Shown here one piece after another: positions 45,297-55,175 of a DNA stretch of 64,000 bases; the stretch's first letter is position 1, and every line of letters starts with the position of its first letter. A program made the position numbers and the translations under genes. The notes below the pieces were generated by a model. It saw only the letters and a program-made list of their open reading frames with translations, was not told where the DNA came from and did no database searches. The stretch is from Pleomorphomonas sp. NRK KF1. Its GTDB lineage: Bacteria > Pseudomonadota > Alphaproteobacteria > Rhizobiales > Pleomorphomonadaceae. The stretch covers positions 930,001 to 994,000 of the forward strand of contig NZ_JAMDLH010000001.1 of the NCBI RefSeq assembly GCF_023721755.1, in the 5' to 3' direction.

Positions 45297-46682
45297 ATGC
45301 TTATTCCGCTGATTGTCGCCTGCGCGCTCTTCATGGAAAATCTGGACAGCTCGGTGGTCTCCACCTCGCTGCCGCAGATCGCCATCGATCTCGGCGTCGA
45401 CCCGATTTCCCTGAAGCTGGCCTTCACCAGCTATCTCATTTCGGTCGCCGTCTTCCTGCCGATTTCCGGCTGGATGGCCGACCGCTTCGGCGCCCGCACG
45501 ATCTTTCGCCTGGCCATCCTGGTCTTCGTGACGGGCTCAGTGTTCTGCGGGCTGTCGTCATCGCTCGAGGGCTTCGTCGCCGCCCGTATCGTGCAGGGCG
45601 CCGGCGGCGCCATGATGGTGCCGGTCGGACGGTTGGTGATGCTGCGCTCGGTCAAGAAGTCCGACTATCTGCGGGCCATGAGCTGGCTGACGGTTCCGGC
45701 GATGATCGGGCCGGTGCTCGGGCCGCCGCTCGGCGGCTTCATCACCACTTATTTCGAGTGGCGCTGGATCTTCTGGATCAACATACCCATCAGCATCGTC
45801 GGCCTGATCCTCGTCAGCATCTTCATCAAGAACTACAAGGAAGAGAACCTGCCGCCGCTCGACACGCGCGGTTTCGTACTGTCCGGCATAGGCCTTGCCG
45901 GTTTCGTCTTCGGCATCGCCGCGAGCGGCATCGGCGTGCTGCCGTCCTGGATCGACATCGCCCTCGTCATCGTCGGCGCCGCCGCGCTCTACGCCTATGC
46001 CCGTCACGCACTCGGGACGCCCGAGCCGCTAATGGATCTGGCGCTCTTCCGTCTGCCGACCTTTCGCGTCTCGGTGCTCGGCGGTCTTCTGTTTCGCATC
46101 GGCGTCGGCGCCATTCCCTTCCTGCTCCCCCTGATGCTGCAGCTCGGCTTCGGCATGTCGCCCTTCGAAAGCGGCATGCTCACCTTCGCCACCGCCGCCG
46201 GCGCGGTACTGATGAAGTTCACCGCGCCCCGCATCGTCAGGGCCTGGGGCTTCCGGATGGTGCTGATGGTCAACACGCTGTTCACCACCGTCTTCCTGCT
46301 GGCCATCGTCTCCTTCACCAAGGACACGCCGCACGCGGCGATCTTCACGGTACTGCTGGTCGGCGGCTTCTTCCGCTCCTTGCAGTTCACCGCGCTCAAC
46401 GGCCTCGCCTTCGCCGAGATCGACAACCGACGCATGAGCCACGCCACGTCGATCTCCTCCGTCGGCCAGCAGATCTCGGCCGCCCTCGGCGTCGCGGTCG
46501 GCGCAGCCGTCCTCGAAATCACCCGGTCGATACGCGGCGACATGGCCGTGCTGCCCGGCGACTTCGTGCCGGCCTTTCTGGCGCTGGCGGTGATCGGCCT
46601 TCTCTGCATTCCGATTTACGCCCGCATGTCGCCGAGCGCCGGCGCGGAGGTATCGGGTCACCGCGCTCAAGCCGCCGAGTGA
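45297..46682 (+). CDS. MFS drug efflux transporter (EmrB/QacA-like)
   Basis: A 461-residue transporter with about 14 membrane segments. It has the DHA2-type opening CALFMENLDSSVVSTSLPQI, motif A GWMADRFGARTIFRLA and the motif C-like PAMIGPVLGPPLGGF. It probably exports drugs or other hydrophobic compounds by proton antiport. No adjacent membrane-fusion gene is present. Substrate is unknown. Confidence 0.9.
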   Translation: MLIPLIVACALFMENLDSSVVSTSLPQIAIDLGVDPISLKLAFTSYLISVAVFLPISGWMADRFGARTIFRLAILVFVTGSVFCGLSSSLEGFVAARIVQGAGGAMMVPVGRLVMLRSVKKSDYLRAMSWLTVPAMIGPVLGPPLGGFITTYFEWRWIFWINIPISIVGLILVSIFIKNYKEENLPPLDTRGFVLSGIGLAGFVFGIAASGIGVLPSWIDIALVIVGAAALYAYARHALGTPEPLMDLALFRLPTFRVSVLGGLLFRIGVGAIPFLLPLMLQLGFGMSPFESGMLTFATAAGAVLMKFTAPRIVRAWGFRMVLMVNTLFTTVFLLAIVSFTKDTPHAAIFTVLLVGGFFRSLQFTALNGLAFAEIDNRRMSHATSISSVGQQISAALGVAVGAAVLEITRSIRGDMAVLPGDFVPAFLALAVIGLLCIPIYARMSPSAGAEVSGHRAQAAE

Positions 46683-46685
46683 CGG

Positions 46686-47063
46686 TCAGTTCAGCCGGGT
46701 CGTCGGATCGATGTGGGCGCCTGTCCAGCGGGCACCGGCCCAGGGCCGCCACCATCGATATCTGGGGTTGAGCGTCTCCGGCACCGGATCGAAACCCGAC
46801 GAGCCCCAGGGATTGCAGCGCAGGATGCGGGCAAGCCCCATCCATCCGCCGGCCCACAGGCCGAAGCGGCCGATCGCTTCGTCGGTATAACTGGAACAGG
46901 TGGGAAGATGGCGGCACTGCTGCCCCATCAGCGGCGACAGAACCACCTGATAGACGCGGATCAGCGCACGACCGACGAGCCGACCCGGCGTCGCCCGACG
47001 CGGGGGCGGGCTTGAGATGGCACCCCGCGCCTCGTCCGCATGCCCTTTTCCGCATCCGCACAT
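46686..47063 (-). CDS. yidD: Membrane protein insertion efficiency factor YidD
   Basis: A 125-residue YidD, which assists YidC-dependent membrane protein insertion. The family core is clear: IRVYQVVLSPLMGQQCRHLP, TCSSYTDEAI and RILRCNPWGSSGFDPVP. The N-terminal MCGCGKGH extension is longer than usual and cysteine-rich. It follows the iron-sulfur scaffold gene by 10 nt. Confidence 0.93.
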   Translation of the reverse strand: MCGCGKGHADEARGAISSPPPRRATPGRLVGRALIRVYQVVLSPLMGQQCRHLPTCSSYTDEAIGRFGLWAGGWMGLARILRCNPWGSSGFDPVPETLNPRYRWWRPWAGARWTGAHIDPTTRLN

Positions 47064-47073
47064 GATCAGTCCC

Positions 47074-47514
47074 TCAGCCGCCGGCACGCGCCGCGGCGAT
47101 ATCGTCGAGGCAGGCGACCACCGCTTCGAACACCAGCATGGTCGAAGCATGCCGCGCCTTGAAGTCGCGCACCGGCTCCAGGCAGCTCAGCTCGGCGAAG
47201 CGGCCGGTCGGTGGCGGGGCGCCCTCTTTCAGCATGGCGAGCATGCCGTCCCGCGCCTGTCTGAGCTCGGCCGTCGTGGCGCCGACGACGTGTTTTGCCA
47301 TCACCGCGGCGGAGGCCTGCCCAAGGGCGCAGGCCTTCACCTCATGCGCATAGTCGGCGACAACGTCGCCCTCCAGGCGAATGTCGACCGTGATCTTCGA
47401 TCCGCACAGACGCGAGTGGCGGGTCGCCGTGGTATCCGGCGCTGCAAGTCGGCCAACACGGCCTATGTTGCCGGCCAAATCGAGAATGCGTGCGTTGTAG
47501 ATCTCGTCGAGCAT
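47074..47514 (-). CDS. Iron-sulfur cluster scaffold, NifU/IscU N-terminal type
   Basis: A 146-residue protein of the IscU/NifU-N family. Cluster-ligand positions appear as [18 protein letters not shown] and ELSCLEPV, so three cysteines are in place. It may assemble or transfer Fe-S clusters. It is in an operon with yidD, an arrangement I recall from other Hyphomicrobiales. The start ATG 47514 gives the usual [11 protein letters not shown] beginning. Confidence 0.88.
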   Translation of the reverse strand: MLDEIYNARILDLAGNIGRVGRLAAPDTTATRHSRLCGSKITVDIRLEGDVVADYAHEVKACALGQASAAVMAKHVVGATTAELRQARDGMLAMLKEGAPPPTGRFAELSCLEPVRDFKARHASTMLVFEAVVACLDDIAAARAGG

Positions 47515-47689
47515 GCTGACACCTTCGGCGGGCGAGCCCGGCCTATCATCCCATGGAACGCAGGCCACTTTGAACTCCGGTCCGTGGCGCGTATATAGGC
47601 CTGAGAAGGCCTTGCCGCCAAGCGTGGCGGCACTTCGAACCGTCGCGCTCGCCGCCACCGGAGGCGGCAAGCCCCAGGAAGGATCAAGC

Positions 47690-48304
47690 ATGGACGATGC
47701 CATCTTCACCGCAAGCGCTCGCAAGGTCCGCCGGCCCAGCCGCGAAGAAGCCGAGGCCGCCGTGCGGACGCTGATCGCCTACGCCGGCGAGGATCCCGAG
47801 CGCGAGGGGCTGCGAGACACGCCGAAACGCGTGGTAAAGGCCTATGCCGAGCTGTTTTCCGGTTACGGGCAGACCGACGAGGACGTGCTCGATCGCATCT
47901 TCACCGAAGTGGCCGGCTACGAGGAACTGATCCTCGTGCGCGACATTCCCTTCTATTCCCATTGCGAGCACCACATGGTGCCGTTCATCGGCAAGGCGCA
48001 CATCGCCTACTACCCCACGACCGGCGTCGTCGGCCTGTCCAAGCTTGCCCGCATCGTCGAGATGTACGCGCGGCGGTTGCAAACGCAGGAGACGATGACC
48101 GCTCAGGTCAGCAACGCCATCGACAAGGTTCTGAAGCCGCGCGGCGCCGCCGTTCTGATCGAGGCCGAGCACCTCTGCATGACCATGCGTGGCGTGCAGA
48201 AACCCGGCGCCTCGACGGTGACCGCCCGTTTCACCGGCTGCTTCAAAACCGACCCCAGCGAACAGGCCCGCTTCATGATGATGGTGCGCGGCGACAGCAA
48301 GTGA
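47690..48304 (+). CDS. folE: GTP cyclohydrolase I
   Basis: A 204-residue enzyme producing dihydroneopterin triphosphate, the first step of folate synthesis. The zinc and catalytic residues are in [12 protein letters not shown] and [29 protein letters not shown] is also typical. AGGAAGGA precedes ATG 47690. It is 7 nt before hisI and divergent from the Fe-S scaffold gene. Confidence 0.97.
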   Translation: MDDAIFTASARKVRRPSREEAEAAVRTLIAYAGEDPEREGLRDTPKRVVKAYAELFSGYGQTDEDVLDRIFTEVAGYEELILVRDIPFYSHCEHHMVPFIGKAHIAYYPTTGVVGLSKLARIVEMYARRLQTQETMTAQVSNAIDKVLKPRGAAVLIEAEHLCMTMRGVQKPGASTVTARFTGCFKTDPSEQARFMMMVRGDSK

Positions 48305-48311
48305 TCGAGAC

Positions 48312-48785
48312 ATGACCTCAGAGACCAGACTGTTCCCCCTCCCCGGCGGCAAGGAGTCGCTTGAGGCGGGCGAGGTGCTGACCCCGCGCTTCGGCGCGGA
48401 CGGAACCATCGCCTGCGTCACCGTCGATGCCGACAGCGGCCAGGTGCTGATGGTCGCATACATGAACGCGGAAAGCCTCGCACTCACCATCGAAACCGGG
48501 GAAGGCTGGTACTGGAGCCGGTCGCGGGGCGAGCTCTGGCACAAGGGCGCCACGTCCGGGAACGTGCAAAGGGTGGTGGAGCTTTTGACCGACTGCGACC
48601 AGGACGCCCTGGTCCTGCGCGTGCGCGTGGACGGCGCCGGTGCAACTTGTCACACAGGGCAGGTGTCCTGCTTCTATCGGAACGTGCCGCTCGGCCAGAA
48701 GGCAGCAAATGGCCAGGTGCGGCTTGAGCATATCGGCGGCGAGCGCCGGTTTGACCCGGATGAGGTCTACGGCCACAAGCACTGA
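48312..48785 (+). CDS. hisI: Phosphoribosyl-AMP cyclohydrolase
   Basis: A 157-residue zinc enzyme of histidine synthesis, opening the adenine ring of phosphoribosyl-AMP. Conserved blocks are [48 protein letters not shown] and [13 protein letters not shown], which contains zinc-ligand cysteines. It directly follows folE; both enzymes hydrolyse purine rings, and their pairing is common in this order. Confidence 0.96.
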   Translation: MTSETRLFPLPGGKESLEAGEVLTPRFGADGTIACVTVDADSGQVLMVAYMNAESLALTIETGEGWYWSRSRGELWHKGATSGNVQRVVELLTDCDQDALVLRVRVDGAGATCHTGQVSCFYRNVPLGQKAANGQVRLEHIGGERRFDPDEVYGHKH

Positions 48786-48878
48786 GCCGGCCGTCGCTTC
48801 CGCACCTGGTTCCCGGAGCCGCGTCGCTCCGGGCCTTGTGGTCACAGGATCGGCCGCCGGGGATCTCTCCAACCGACC

Positions 48879-49307
48879 TCAGACCGTCAGATTGTGGCTT
48901 TCGTCGCCGAAGCTGAACTGGATGCCGGCCTCCTCGGCGCGCGCCCAGGCGACCACGCCATCCAGCACCATCTTCTGCGAGGGGATGCGGACGATCACCG
49001 TATCTCCCGGTGCAAACAGCATCCCGACGGTGCGAACGCGGCAGCCGCTGTGGCTGATGTTCTCGACGACGCAGGCGATATCGCGCGGCTCGGAGTGAAC
49101 GAGAGCCGGCCAGTGACAGTTCAGGCGCTCGGCCCGCCGCTGTTCACCGACCCTGACGTTGGGGTTGCGCAGGCGGGCGATCAGCTCCGCCATTTCCCGC
49201 TTCGACAACTTTTGGCTTCTGTGCACGTCGGAAAATCCGTCATTGGCAACAATTCTAGATAGAACGCTGCCCGTTAATCCTTCGTTTCCCGAGTTCAATC
49301 CCCTCAT
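48879..49307 (-). CDS. PilZ domain protein
   Basis: A 142-residue protein. The C-terminal PilZ-like domain begins with RRAERLNCHWPALV and continues with ENISHSGCRVRTVGMLFAPGD and DGVVAWARAEEAGIQF. The first motif fits the RxxxR c-di-GMP-binding element (RRAER). It could sense c-di-GMP for motility or envelope control. The start is uncertain, as the N-terminal 35 residues are not conserved in character. Confidence 0.8.
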   Translation of the reverse strand: MRGLNSGNEGLTGSVLSRIVANDGFSDVHRSQKLSKREMAELIARLRNPNVRVGEQRRAERLNCHWPALVHSEPRDIACVVENISHSGCRVRTVGMLFAPGDTVIVRIPSQKMVLDGVVAWARAEEAGIQFSFGDESHNLTV

Positions 49308-49399
49308 TGCTCGCGGGCAGGGAAATCCGGCGTTTGCATCGACGCATGGGGCAAGGCTATCTTAAGGACATACCCCTACCGAGGCCGACTCGCCCGTTC

Positions 49400-50614
49400 A
49401 TGCCCCAATCGCTTTCGCTGCGAACCATCGACACCCTCTCAGCCGTCGACAAGGCCGCGTGGGATGGCCTTGCCAATCCCGGCTGGGAAACCGGACCGCG
49501 CGGCGCCATCCGCTGGATGGGCGAAGGATCGCCCTCGCCCTTCAATCCTTTCGTCAGTCACGACTTCCTGCTCGCTTGCGAGGAGTCGGGATGCGCGGCC
49601 GCCGAAACCGGCTGGTTGCCAAGCCACCTGCTGCTCGAAGACGAGAACGATCGCCTCATCGGAGCCGCGCCCGCCTACCTGAAAGGACACTCGGCCGGCG
49701 AGTATGTGTTCGATCATGGCTGGGCGGACGCATGGGAGCGGGCCGGCGGCCGCTACTACCCAAAGCTCCAGTCGTCGGTCCCCTTTACGCCGGTCGGCGG
49801 TCCGCGTCTCTTCGCTTCTGACGCGACGACGCGCCAAGCCCTCGCGCGCGGCATGAAGCTTGTCGCCGACCGTTACGAGCTGTCGTCGGCCCACGTCACT
49901 TTCGTCGACGAGCAAGGGGCGAGCGCCCTTGCCGCCGAGGGCTGGCTCGAACGGCTGGACCAGCAGTTCCAGTTCCGCAACGACGACTATGAAAGCTATG
50001 ACGATTTTCTCGATCGCCTTGCCTCGCGCAAGCGCAAGGCGCTGAAACGCGAGCGGCGGGAGGCGCTTCAGGACGGCATCACCATCGAATGGGTGACAGG
50101 GAGCGACCTGACGGAAGCCCACTGGGACGCGTTCTTCGCCTTCTACATGGATACGGGAAGCCGCAAGTGGGGCACACCCTATCTCAACCGGCTCTTCTTC
50201 TCTCTGCTCTCTCAGAAGATGGCCGACCGCGTCCTTCTCGTCATGGCGCGCCGCGCCGGCCGCTACATCGCCGGCGCTCTCAATCTCATCGGGTCCGACC
50301 GACTCTACGGCCGCAACTGGGGCGCCATCGAGGACCACCCCTTCCTGCATTTCGAGGTCTGCTATCATCAGGCCATCGACTATGCGATCGAGCATCGCCT
50401 GGCGGTTGTCGAGGCCGGCGCCCAAGGCGAACACAAGCTCTCGCGCGGCTACCTGCCCGAGACCACCCGCTCGGCCCACTACATCGCCGATGCGGGCTTC
50501 CGCCGGGCGGTCGCCGACTTTCTGGCCCGCGAAAGGCGAGCCGTGCTCAATGCCGAGACGGTGCTCGAGGGCCTGGGGCCTTTCCGCCGCGGACCGTTGC
50601 AGGAACGGGATTGA
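49400..50614 (+). CDS. GNAT-like acyltransferase, FemAB/DUF482 type
   Basis: A 404-residue protein of the peptidogalycan biosynthesis/DUF482 class: GWLPSHLLLEDENDRLIGAA, FDHGWADAWERAGGRYYPKL and YHQAIDYAIEHRLAVVEAGA, then QGEHKLSRGYLPETT. These double-GNAT proteins transfer acyl or aminoacyl groups; the substrate is unknown. It begins at ATG 49400 and is 56 nt upstream of the HIT gene. Confidence 0.85.
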   Translation: MPQSLSLRTIDTLSAVDKAAWDGLANPGWETGPRGAIRWMGEGSPSPFNPFVSHDFLLACEESGCAAAETGWLPSHLLLEDENDRLIGAAPAYLKGHSAGEYVFDHGWADAWERAGGRYYPKLQSSVPFTPVGGPRLFASDATTRQALARGMKLVADRYELSSAHVTFVDEQGASALAAEGWLERLDQQFQFRNDDYESYDDFLDRLASRKRKALKRERREALQDGITIEWVTGSDLTEAHWDAFFAFYMDTGSRKWGTPYLNRLFFSLLSQKMADRVLLVMARRAGRYIAGALNLIGSDRLYGRNWGAIEDHPFLHFEVCYHQAIDYAIEHRLAVVEAGAQGEHKLSRGYLPETTRSAHYIADAGFRRAVADFLARERRAVLNAETVLEGLGPFRRGPLQERD

Positions 50615-50670
50615 CCGGCCGGACGCGAGGGACCACCTTGCGGCCCGACAGATCCTTTCGGGAGAACACG

Positions 50671-51096
50671 ATGACTGCCTATGACGCCGACAACATCTTC
50701 GCCAAGATCCTGCGCGGCGACATTCCCTCGTACAAGGTCTACGAAGACGACGACACCCTCGCTTTCATGGATGTCATGCCGCAGTCGGACGGCCACACGC
50801 TGATCCTGCCCAAGACGCCGGCGCGCAACATTCTCGACGTGGAGCCGGACGTTCTCGCCAAGGTCATCAAGGTCACGCAGAAGATTGCCAAGGCGGCGGT
50901 GAAGGCCTTCGAGGCCGACGGCGCGGTCGTCATGCAGTACAACGAGGCGCCGGCCGGACAGACCGTCTTCCACCTTCATTTCCACGTCGTGCCGCGCTAC
51001 ATCGGCACACCGCTCCGCCCGCATACCGGCAAGATGGCCGACGGCGCACTGCTCGCCAGCCAGGCCGAGAAGCTCAAGGCCGCCTTGGCCGAGTAA
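50671..51096 (+). CDS. HIT family nucleotide hydrolase (HinT-like)
   Basis: A 141-residue histidine-triad protein with the triad HLHFHVVP near residues 110-117 and the usual IFAKILRGDIPSYKVYED start. Family members hydrolyse purine nucleoside phosphoramidates and adenylated lysine. GGGAGAA precedes the ATG. It follows the acyltransferase gene, as seen in other Alphaproteobacteria. Confidence 0.93.
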   Translation: MTAYDADNIFAKILRGDIPSYKVYEDDDTLAFMDVMPQSDGHTLILPKTPARNILDVEPDVLAKVIKVTQKIAKAAVKAFEADGAVVMQYNEAPAGQTVFHLHFHVVPRYIGTPLRPHTGKMADGALLASQAEKLKAALAE

Positions 51097-51105
51097 GCGG
51101 CACCC

Positions 51106-51522
51106 TCACAGGTTCTCGCGGTCGAAGGCGGCGCGCGCCGCCTCGATCTCGCCGCGCGTCCTCACCGCCCAGTCGACGAGCCCCGCCAGTGGCACCGTCA
51201 GCGACCGCCCGAGATCGGTCAACCTGTACTCGACCGCCGGCGGCGTGGTTGGAAACACCTTTCGCGACACGTAGCCATCGCGCTGCAGATCGCGCAGCGT
51301 CTGCGTCAGCATGCGCTGGGAAATGTCGGGAATGGCGCGCTTCAGCTCGCCGAAGCGATGCGGCCTGAGCGCCAGCGTCAGCACCATCAGCGTGCTCCAC
51401 TTGTCGCCGATGCGGTCGAGAACGCCACGAACCGGGCAGTTGTCGAAGCTCGGCTCGACCCCAATCGCCCGCTGAAAACCGTCGAGCATGGCCTCGACCT
51501 CTTCTGAAATCGCCGTCGTCAC
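51106..51522 (-). CDS. HxlR-type redox-sensing regulator
   Basis: A 138-residue winged-helix regulator. The N-terminus has [20 protein letters not shown] with the conserved Cys29 used by QorR/YodB relatives to sense quinones or oxidants. [21 protein letters not shown] is the recognition helix region. It is divergent from the quinone reductase-like gene and probably represses it until Cys29 is oxidised or alkylated. Confidence 0.9.
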   Translation of the reverse strand: MTTAISEEVEAMLDGFQRAIGVEPSFDNCPVRGVLDRIGDKWSTLMVLTLALRPHRFGELKRAIPDISQRMLTQTLRDLQRDGYVSRKVFPTTPPAVEYRLTDLGRSLTVPLAGLVDWAVRTRGEIEAARAAFDRENL

Positions 51523-51642
51523 CGGTTCCCTCCAAGTAACTAACGCAGGACAAACTGCCGTCTTGCTCGCCGGAATGACGTCTCTATCTTAGGCATGATC
51601 TCAAAAAGAGACAATGTTGCCAAACCGGATAGAGGATCATTC

Positions 51643-52533
51643 ATGAGCGAGAAACTGATGGTCACGGGCGCTGCCGGAAAGCTTGGCCGAAGCGTGGTCA
51701 AGCACCTTCTCGACGAACTCGGCGTCGAGCCCGCCAACCTCGTCGTCGGCACCCGGGATCCCGGCAAACTGACCGACCTGGCCGCGCGCGGCGTCACGGT
51801 GAAGGCGGTCGATTTCAGCAAGCCGGAAACACTGGTCGCGGCCTTCACGGGTATCGACCGGCTGCTTATCGTGTCGACGGATGCAATCGGCAACCGCCTT
51901 GAGGGTCACAAGGCGGCCGTTGCGGCTGCGAAGGATGCGGGCGTCAAGGGTATCGTCTACACCTCCGCTCCGAATCCGCATGGCGCCAACCACCCGCTGT
52001 TCTTCGCCGGCGAACACGCAGGGACGGAGACGGCCATCTTCGACAGCGGCCTTCCCTATCGCATCCTGCGCAACCACTGGTACCACGAAAACCTGTTCAT
52101 GAGCCTGCCGGCGATCCTGAAGCAGGGCACCTGGTACACCTCCGAAACGCCGGGTACGCGGGTCTCCAGCGTCGCCCATGAGGATTGCGCCCGCGCCGCC
52201 GCCGCGGCCCTGACGCTGCCGTGGTCCGACGACAAGACCGTCTACGACATCACGAGCGACGAGGCCTTGACCACGGAGGAGATCGCCAGCCTGGCTTCGA
52301 GTATTCTTGGCAAGCCGATCAACGTGGTCCGGTTGTCGCCCGATGTCCTGGCAGGCGGCATGAAGGCGGCCGGCGTGCCGGATTTCGTGGTCCAGCTGAC
52401 GCTTTCCATGGACGCGACCAACAGCGCCGGCCTGCTGTCCAAGCCGTCGAAGGCGGTGGAGGAGCTGACCGGCCGCAAGCCGCGCACATTCGCCAGTTTC
52501 TTCGAAGCCAACAAGGCTGCCCTGACGGCCTGA
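51643..52533 (+). CDS. NmrA-type NAD(P)H:quinone oxidoreductase (QorB-like)
   Basis: A 296-residue Rossmann-fold protein with the NAD(P)H-binding GAAGKLG near the N-terminus, then VKAVDFSKPETL and GIVYTSAPNPHGANHPLF. The pattern matches E. coli QorB, which reduces quinones. The divergent HxlR gene supports a role in electrophile or oxidative stress. GAGG precedes ATG 51643. Confidence 0.9.
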   Translation: MSEKLMVTGAAGKLGRSVVKHLLDELGVEPANLVVGTRDPGKLTDLAARGVTVKAVDFSKPETLVAAFTGIDRLLIVSTDAIGNRLEGHKAAVAAAKDAGVKGIVYTSAPNPHGANHPLFFAGEHAGTETAIFDSGLPYRILRNHWYHENLFMSLPAILKQGTWYTSETPGTRVSSVAHEDCARAAAAALTLPWSDDKTVYDITSDEALTTEEIASLASSILGKPINVVRLSPDVLAGGMKAAGVPDFVVQLTLSMDATNSAGLLSKPSKAVEELTGRKPRTFASFFEANKAALTA

Positions 52534-52584
52534 TCGGAAAGGAGGCGCCAGTCGCGGCGCCTCCATCCATCAAGAAACAACGCA

Positions 52585-53340
52585 TCACGCGTCCGGATCG
52601 AAACCCTCGAACACCAGTTGGGCGCCGAAATCCGACGCCGCTTGACGCTCCTCGGGCTTGCGGATCGTCCATGCGGTGATCGGCAAAGCCAGCTCGTCGC
52701 GAACGCGGCGGCTGACATCATTGCCGAGCAGCTTGACCCAGTAGCTCACGAACTGGAACTTCGACCAGGAATGGTGCGACAGCGTCGCCAGTTCGTCCTG
52801 CCGGACGAAGCGATAGTCATTGTAGTCCTTGGCGCTGGACGCGTCGTCGGCGACGATGCCGCGCGGCAGCTCGGGAGCGATTTCCGCCAGATCCTGGATC
52901 TGGCGCGGATCGAAGGACTCGACCACCACCGGCCCGCCATAGGTGGCAAGCTCGCGGGCCGTTGCCTCGACGAGGTCGCGTTGCCGCTCGGCGAAGTAGC
53001 TCTTGATCTCGATGACGAGACCGGTCCTGCCGCCGACCAGGTCGAGCACCTCCCTCAGCGTCGGGATGCGGTCGTCGGTGCCGACCATGGGGATCGCCTT
53101 GAGCTCCGCCATCGTCCGGCCGGCCACAGGGCCGGCCCCGGTTGTCAGGCGGTCGAGCACGTCGTCGTGGAAGACATAGACGACGCCATCGGCGGAGAGA
53201 TGGACGTCCATCTCCATTGGAAATCCCGCCCGCGCCGCGGCGTCGAAAGCCGAAAGCGTGTTCTCGATGCGACCTGCCTTGGAATCATGCAGGCCACGGT
53301 GGGCGATGGGGCGAGCGGTCAGCCAGGAAAAATCCGTCAT
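52585..53340 (-). CDS. Glycerophosphodiester phosphodiesterase
   Basis: A 251-residue GDPD-family enzyme of UgpQ type. Catalytic residues are in AHRGLHDSKAGRIENT and EMDVHLSADGVVYVFHDDVLDR. It releases glycerol-3-phosphate from deacylated phospholipids. No signal peptide is seen, so it should be cytosolic. It starts 5 nt after RidA, so both are in one operon. Confidence 0.93.
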   Translation of the reverse strand: MTDFSWLTARPIAHRGLHDSKAGRIENTLSAFDAAARAGFPMEMDVHLSADGVVYVFHDDVLDRLTTGAGPVAGRTMAELKAIPMVGTDDRIPTLREVLDLVGGRTGLVIEIKSYFAERQRDLVEATARELATYGGPVVVESFDPRQIQDLAEIAPELPRGIVADDASSAKDYNDYRFVRQDELATLSHHSWSKFQFVSYWVKLLGNDVSRRVRDELALPITAWTIRKPEERQAASDFGAQLVFEGFDPDA

Positions 53341-53345
53341 TTGCC

Positions 53346-53810
53346 TCAGGAAACCTCGATGATGGCGTCGATTTCCACCGCGACGCCGAGCGGCAGGGCA
53401 GCGACGCCGACGGCCGTGCGGCTGTGCTTGCCCTTGTCGCCCAGCACGTTAGCGAAGAGATTTGACGCTCCGTTGACGACCTGCGGCTGATCGGTGAATT
53501 CCGGGGCTGAGTTGACGAAGGCGTTGAGGCGAACGATGCGCGCGATGCGATCGAGATCGCCGACGGCCGCCTTCACCTGAGCCAGGATGTTCAGGGCGCA
53601 AAGCTCGGCAGCCTTCTGACCGCCGGCCACGTCGACATCGACCCCGAGCTTGCCGGTGACGGCCTCGCCGGCCGCCGTCTTGGAAATCTGCCCCGAGACG
53701 AACAGCAGGTTGCCGGTACGGACATAAGGCACATAGGTGGCAACGGGCGCGATCGCCTCCGGCAGCGTCAGGCCGAGGCCGTTGAGCGCGGATTCGACGG
53801 AACTGGTCAT
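53346..53810 (-). CDS. RidA-family enamine/imine deaminase
   Basis: A 154-residue RidA/YjgF-family protein: YVRTGNLLFVSGQI, AALNILAQVKAAVG-like segment, RIVRLNAFVNSAPEF and GVAALPLGVAVEIDAI. The family hydrolyses reactive enamines; the Arg that marks true RidA activity is replaced in position by a hydrophobic-to-polar stretch I cannot align with confidence, so it may be another subgroup. Confidence 0.88.
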   Translation of the reverse strand: MTSSVESALNGLGLTLPEAIAPVATYVPYVRTGNLLFVSGQISKTAAGEAVTGKLGVDVDVAGGQKAAELCALNILAQVKAAVGDLDRIARIVRLNAFVNSAPEFTDQPQVVNGASNLFANVLGDKGKHSRTAVGVAALPLGVAVEIDAIIEVS

Positions 53811-54163
53811 GTTCGGAAACCTCCATACTGAACGCGTGGAGTCATGCCCCATGGAGGCAGTCGGCGCAACTCGGCGAACCGAAGCGCCGATGAAGGACTG
53901 CGGCGGAGCGAACGGAAAGAACGCACGTTCGATCCTTGCCGCAAGCGAGGGTCACGGGCACGCCTTGCATCCTGGCGACCGTTAACGGCCAGTTCACTCT
54001 ACTCGCGCAACAATCGGTTCGGCTCGGAAGGCGTGCGTTGTCGCCATTTGCCTTGAGGCTGCCTTCTGAGTTTGGATTTATCGGACAGGATACGTGATAT
54101 CCTGCGACGCCTTTCCATATACAGATACTCAACGAAGCCATTTTGAGACGCCGGGGAGCCCCC
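53811..54163. other. Intergenic region between ridA-like and eipB genes
   Basis: About 350 bp separating divergent genes. An AT-richer part (54070-54145, including GGATTTATCGG and ACAGGATACGTGATATCC) may hold the eipB promoter. No gene is supported. Confidence 0.4.
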
Positions 54164-55171
54164 ATGATGAAATCGCTTTTCCGATCGGCAACGATCGCCT
54201 GCGCCTTTTCGGCGCTGGTCGAGCCGACGCTTGCCGGCGGTCTGGTGCCGCATCGCGTTGCCTACGACCTCGCTCTCGAGAGCAACTCCCAGATGAGCGA
54301 GGCCGCCATCAACATGAAAGGCCGGATGGTCTACGAGTTCACCGGCGACGCGTGTCAGGGCTACACGGTCAACTTCCGCTTCGTGCTCGAAACCGGCGAT
54401 AATGAGGGTAATTCGGCGATCACCGACCTGCGCAACAGGAACTTCGAAAGCAGCGACGGCCGCAGCTTCGAGTTTCGTTCCCAGACCTTCGTCAACGAGG
54501 TTCAGACCGAGGACGTCAACGGAACAGCCGTCCGAGATGGTGACAAGGTCGACGTCAAGCTGAAGCTGACGGAGGATACCGAGTTCACCATCGACAAGCC
54601 GGTGATCTTTCCGACCGCCCAGCTCATCAAGACGATCGCCGAGGCCGAGAAAGGCACCACCGTTTTCTCCGACGACATCTACGACGGTTCGGACGGCGGC
54701 CAGCACGTCTTCCACACCTCGACGGTCATCGGCTCCGCCCGGACCACGCCCCCGGACGAAAGCGAGAAGGCGATCGGCGACTTCCGGCGCTGGCCGGTGA
54801 CGGTTTCCTATTTCGGGACCGAGGCCGGCGACGACCAGCCGCCGGACTACTCGATCTCCTTCGATCTGTGGGAGAATGGCGTCTCCTCCAAGATGCGCCT
54901 CGACTATGGCGACTTCGTCCTCAACGGCAAGATCGTCCACCTGGAACTCTTGCCCGAGACGGCGTGCGCCAAGACGCCGACATCCACCGTCGCGCCCGCC
55001 ACGACGCCGCCGGCCGAGGACCGGCCCGCCATTGTCGCTCCGCCCAAGCCGGAGAGCGATGGCGACTCCGCCAGTGAGCCGAAAGGCGATGCTCCGGCAA
55101 AGTCGGATGCTCCGCCGGCCGAGAAGGCGCCGACGGCGCCATCCGAACCCGAGACAAAACCCGGCGAGTGA
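54164..55171 (+). CDS. eipB: Cell envelope integrity protein EipB (DUF1849)
   Basis: A 335-residue periplasmic protein with a signal peptide ending at about TLAGG. The DUF1849 core starts LVPHRVAYDLAL and includes FTGDACQGYTVNFRF and ELLPETACAK; the two cysteines match the disulfide known in Brucella EipB, a spiral beta-barrel needed for envelope stability. A Pro/Ala/Lys-rich low-complexity tail of about 60 residues follows the barrel and is longer than I expect. Confidence 0.9.
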   Translation: MMKSLFRSATIACAFSALVEPTLAGGLVPHRVAYDLALESNSQMSEAAINMKGRMVYEFTGDACQGYTVNFRFVLETGDNEGNSAITDLRNRNFESSDGRSFEFRSQTFVNEVQTEDVNGTAVRDGDKVDVKLKLTEDTEFTIDKPVIFPTAQLIKTIAEAEKGTTVFSDDIYDGSDGGQHVFHTSTVIGSARTTPPDESEKAIGDFRRWPVTVSYFGTEAGDDQPPDYSISFDLWENGVSSKMRLDYGDFVLNGKIVHLELLPETACAKTPTSTVAPATTPPAEDRPAIVAPPKPESDGDSASEPKGDAPAKSDAPPAEKAPTAPSEPETKPGE

Positions 55172-55175
55172 CGCG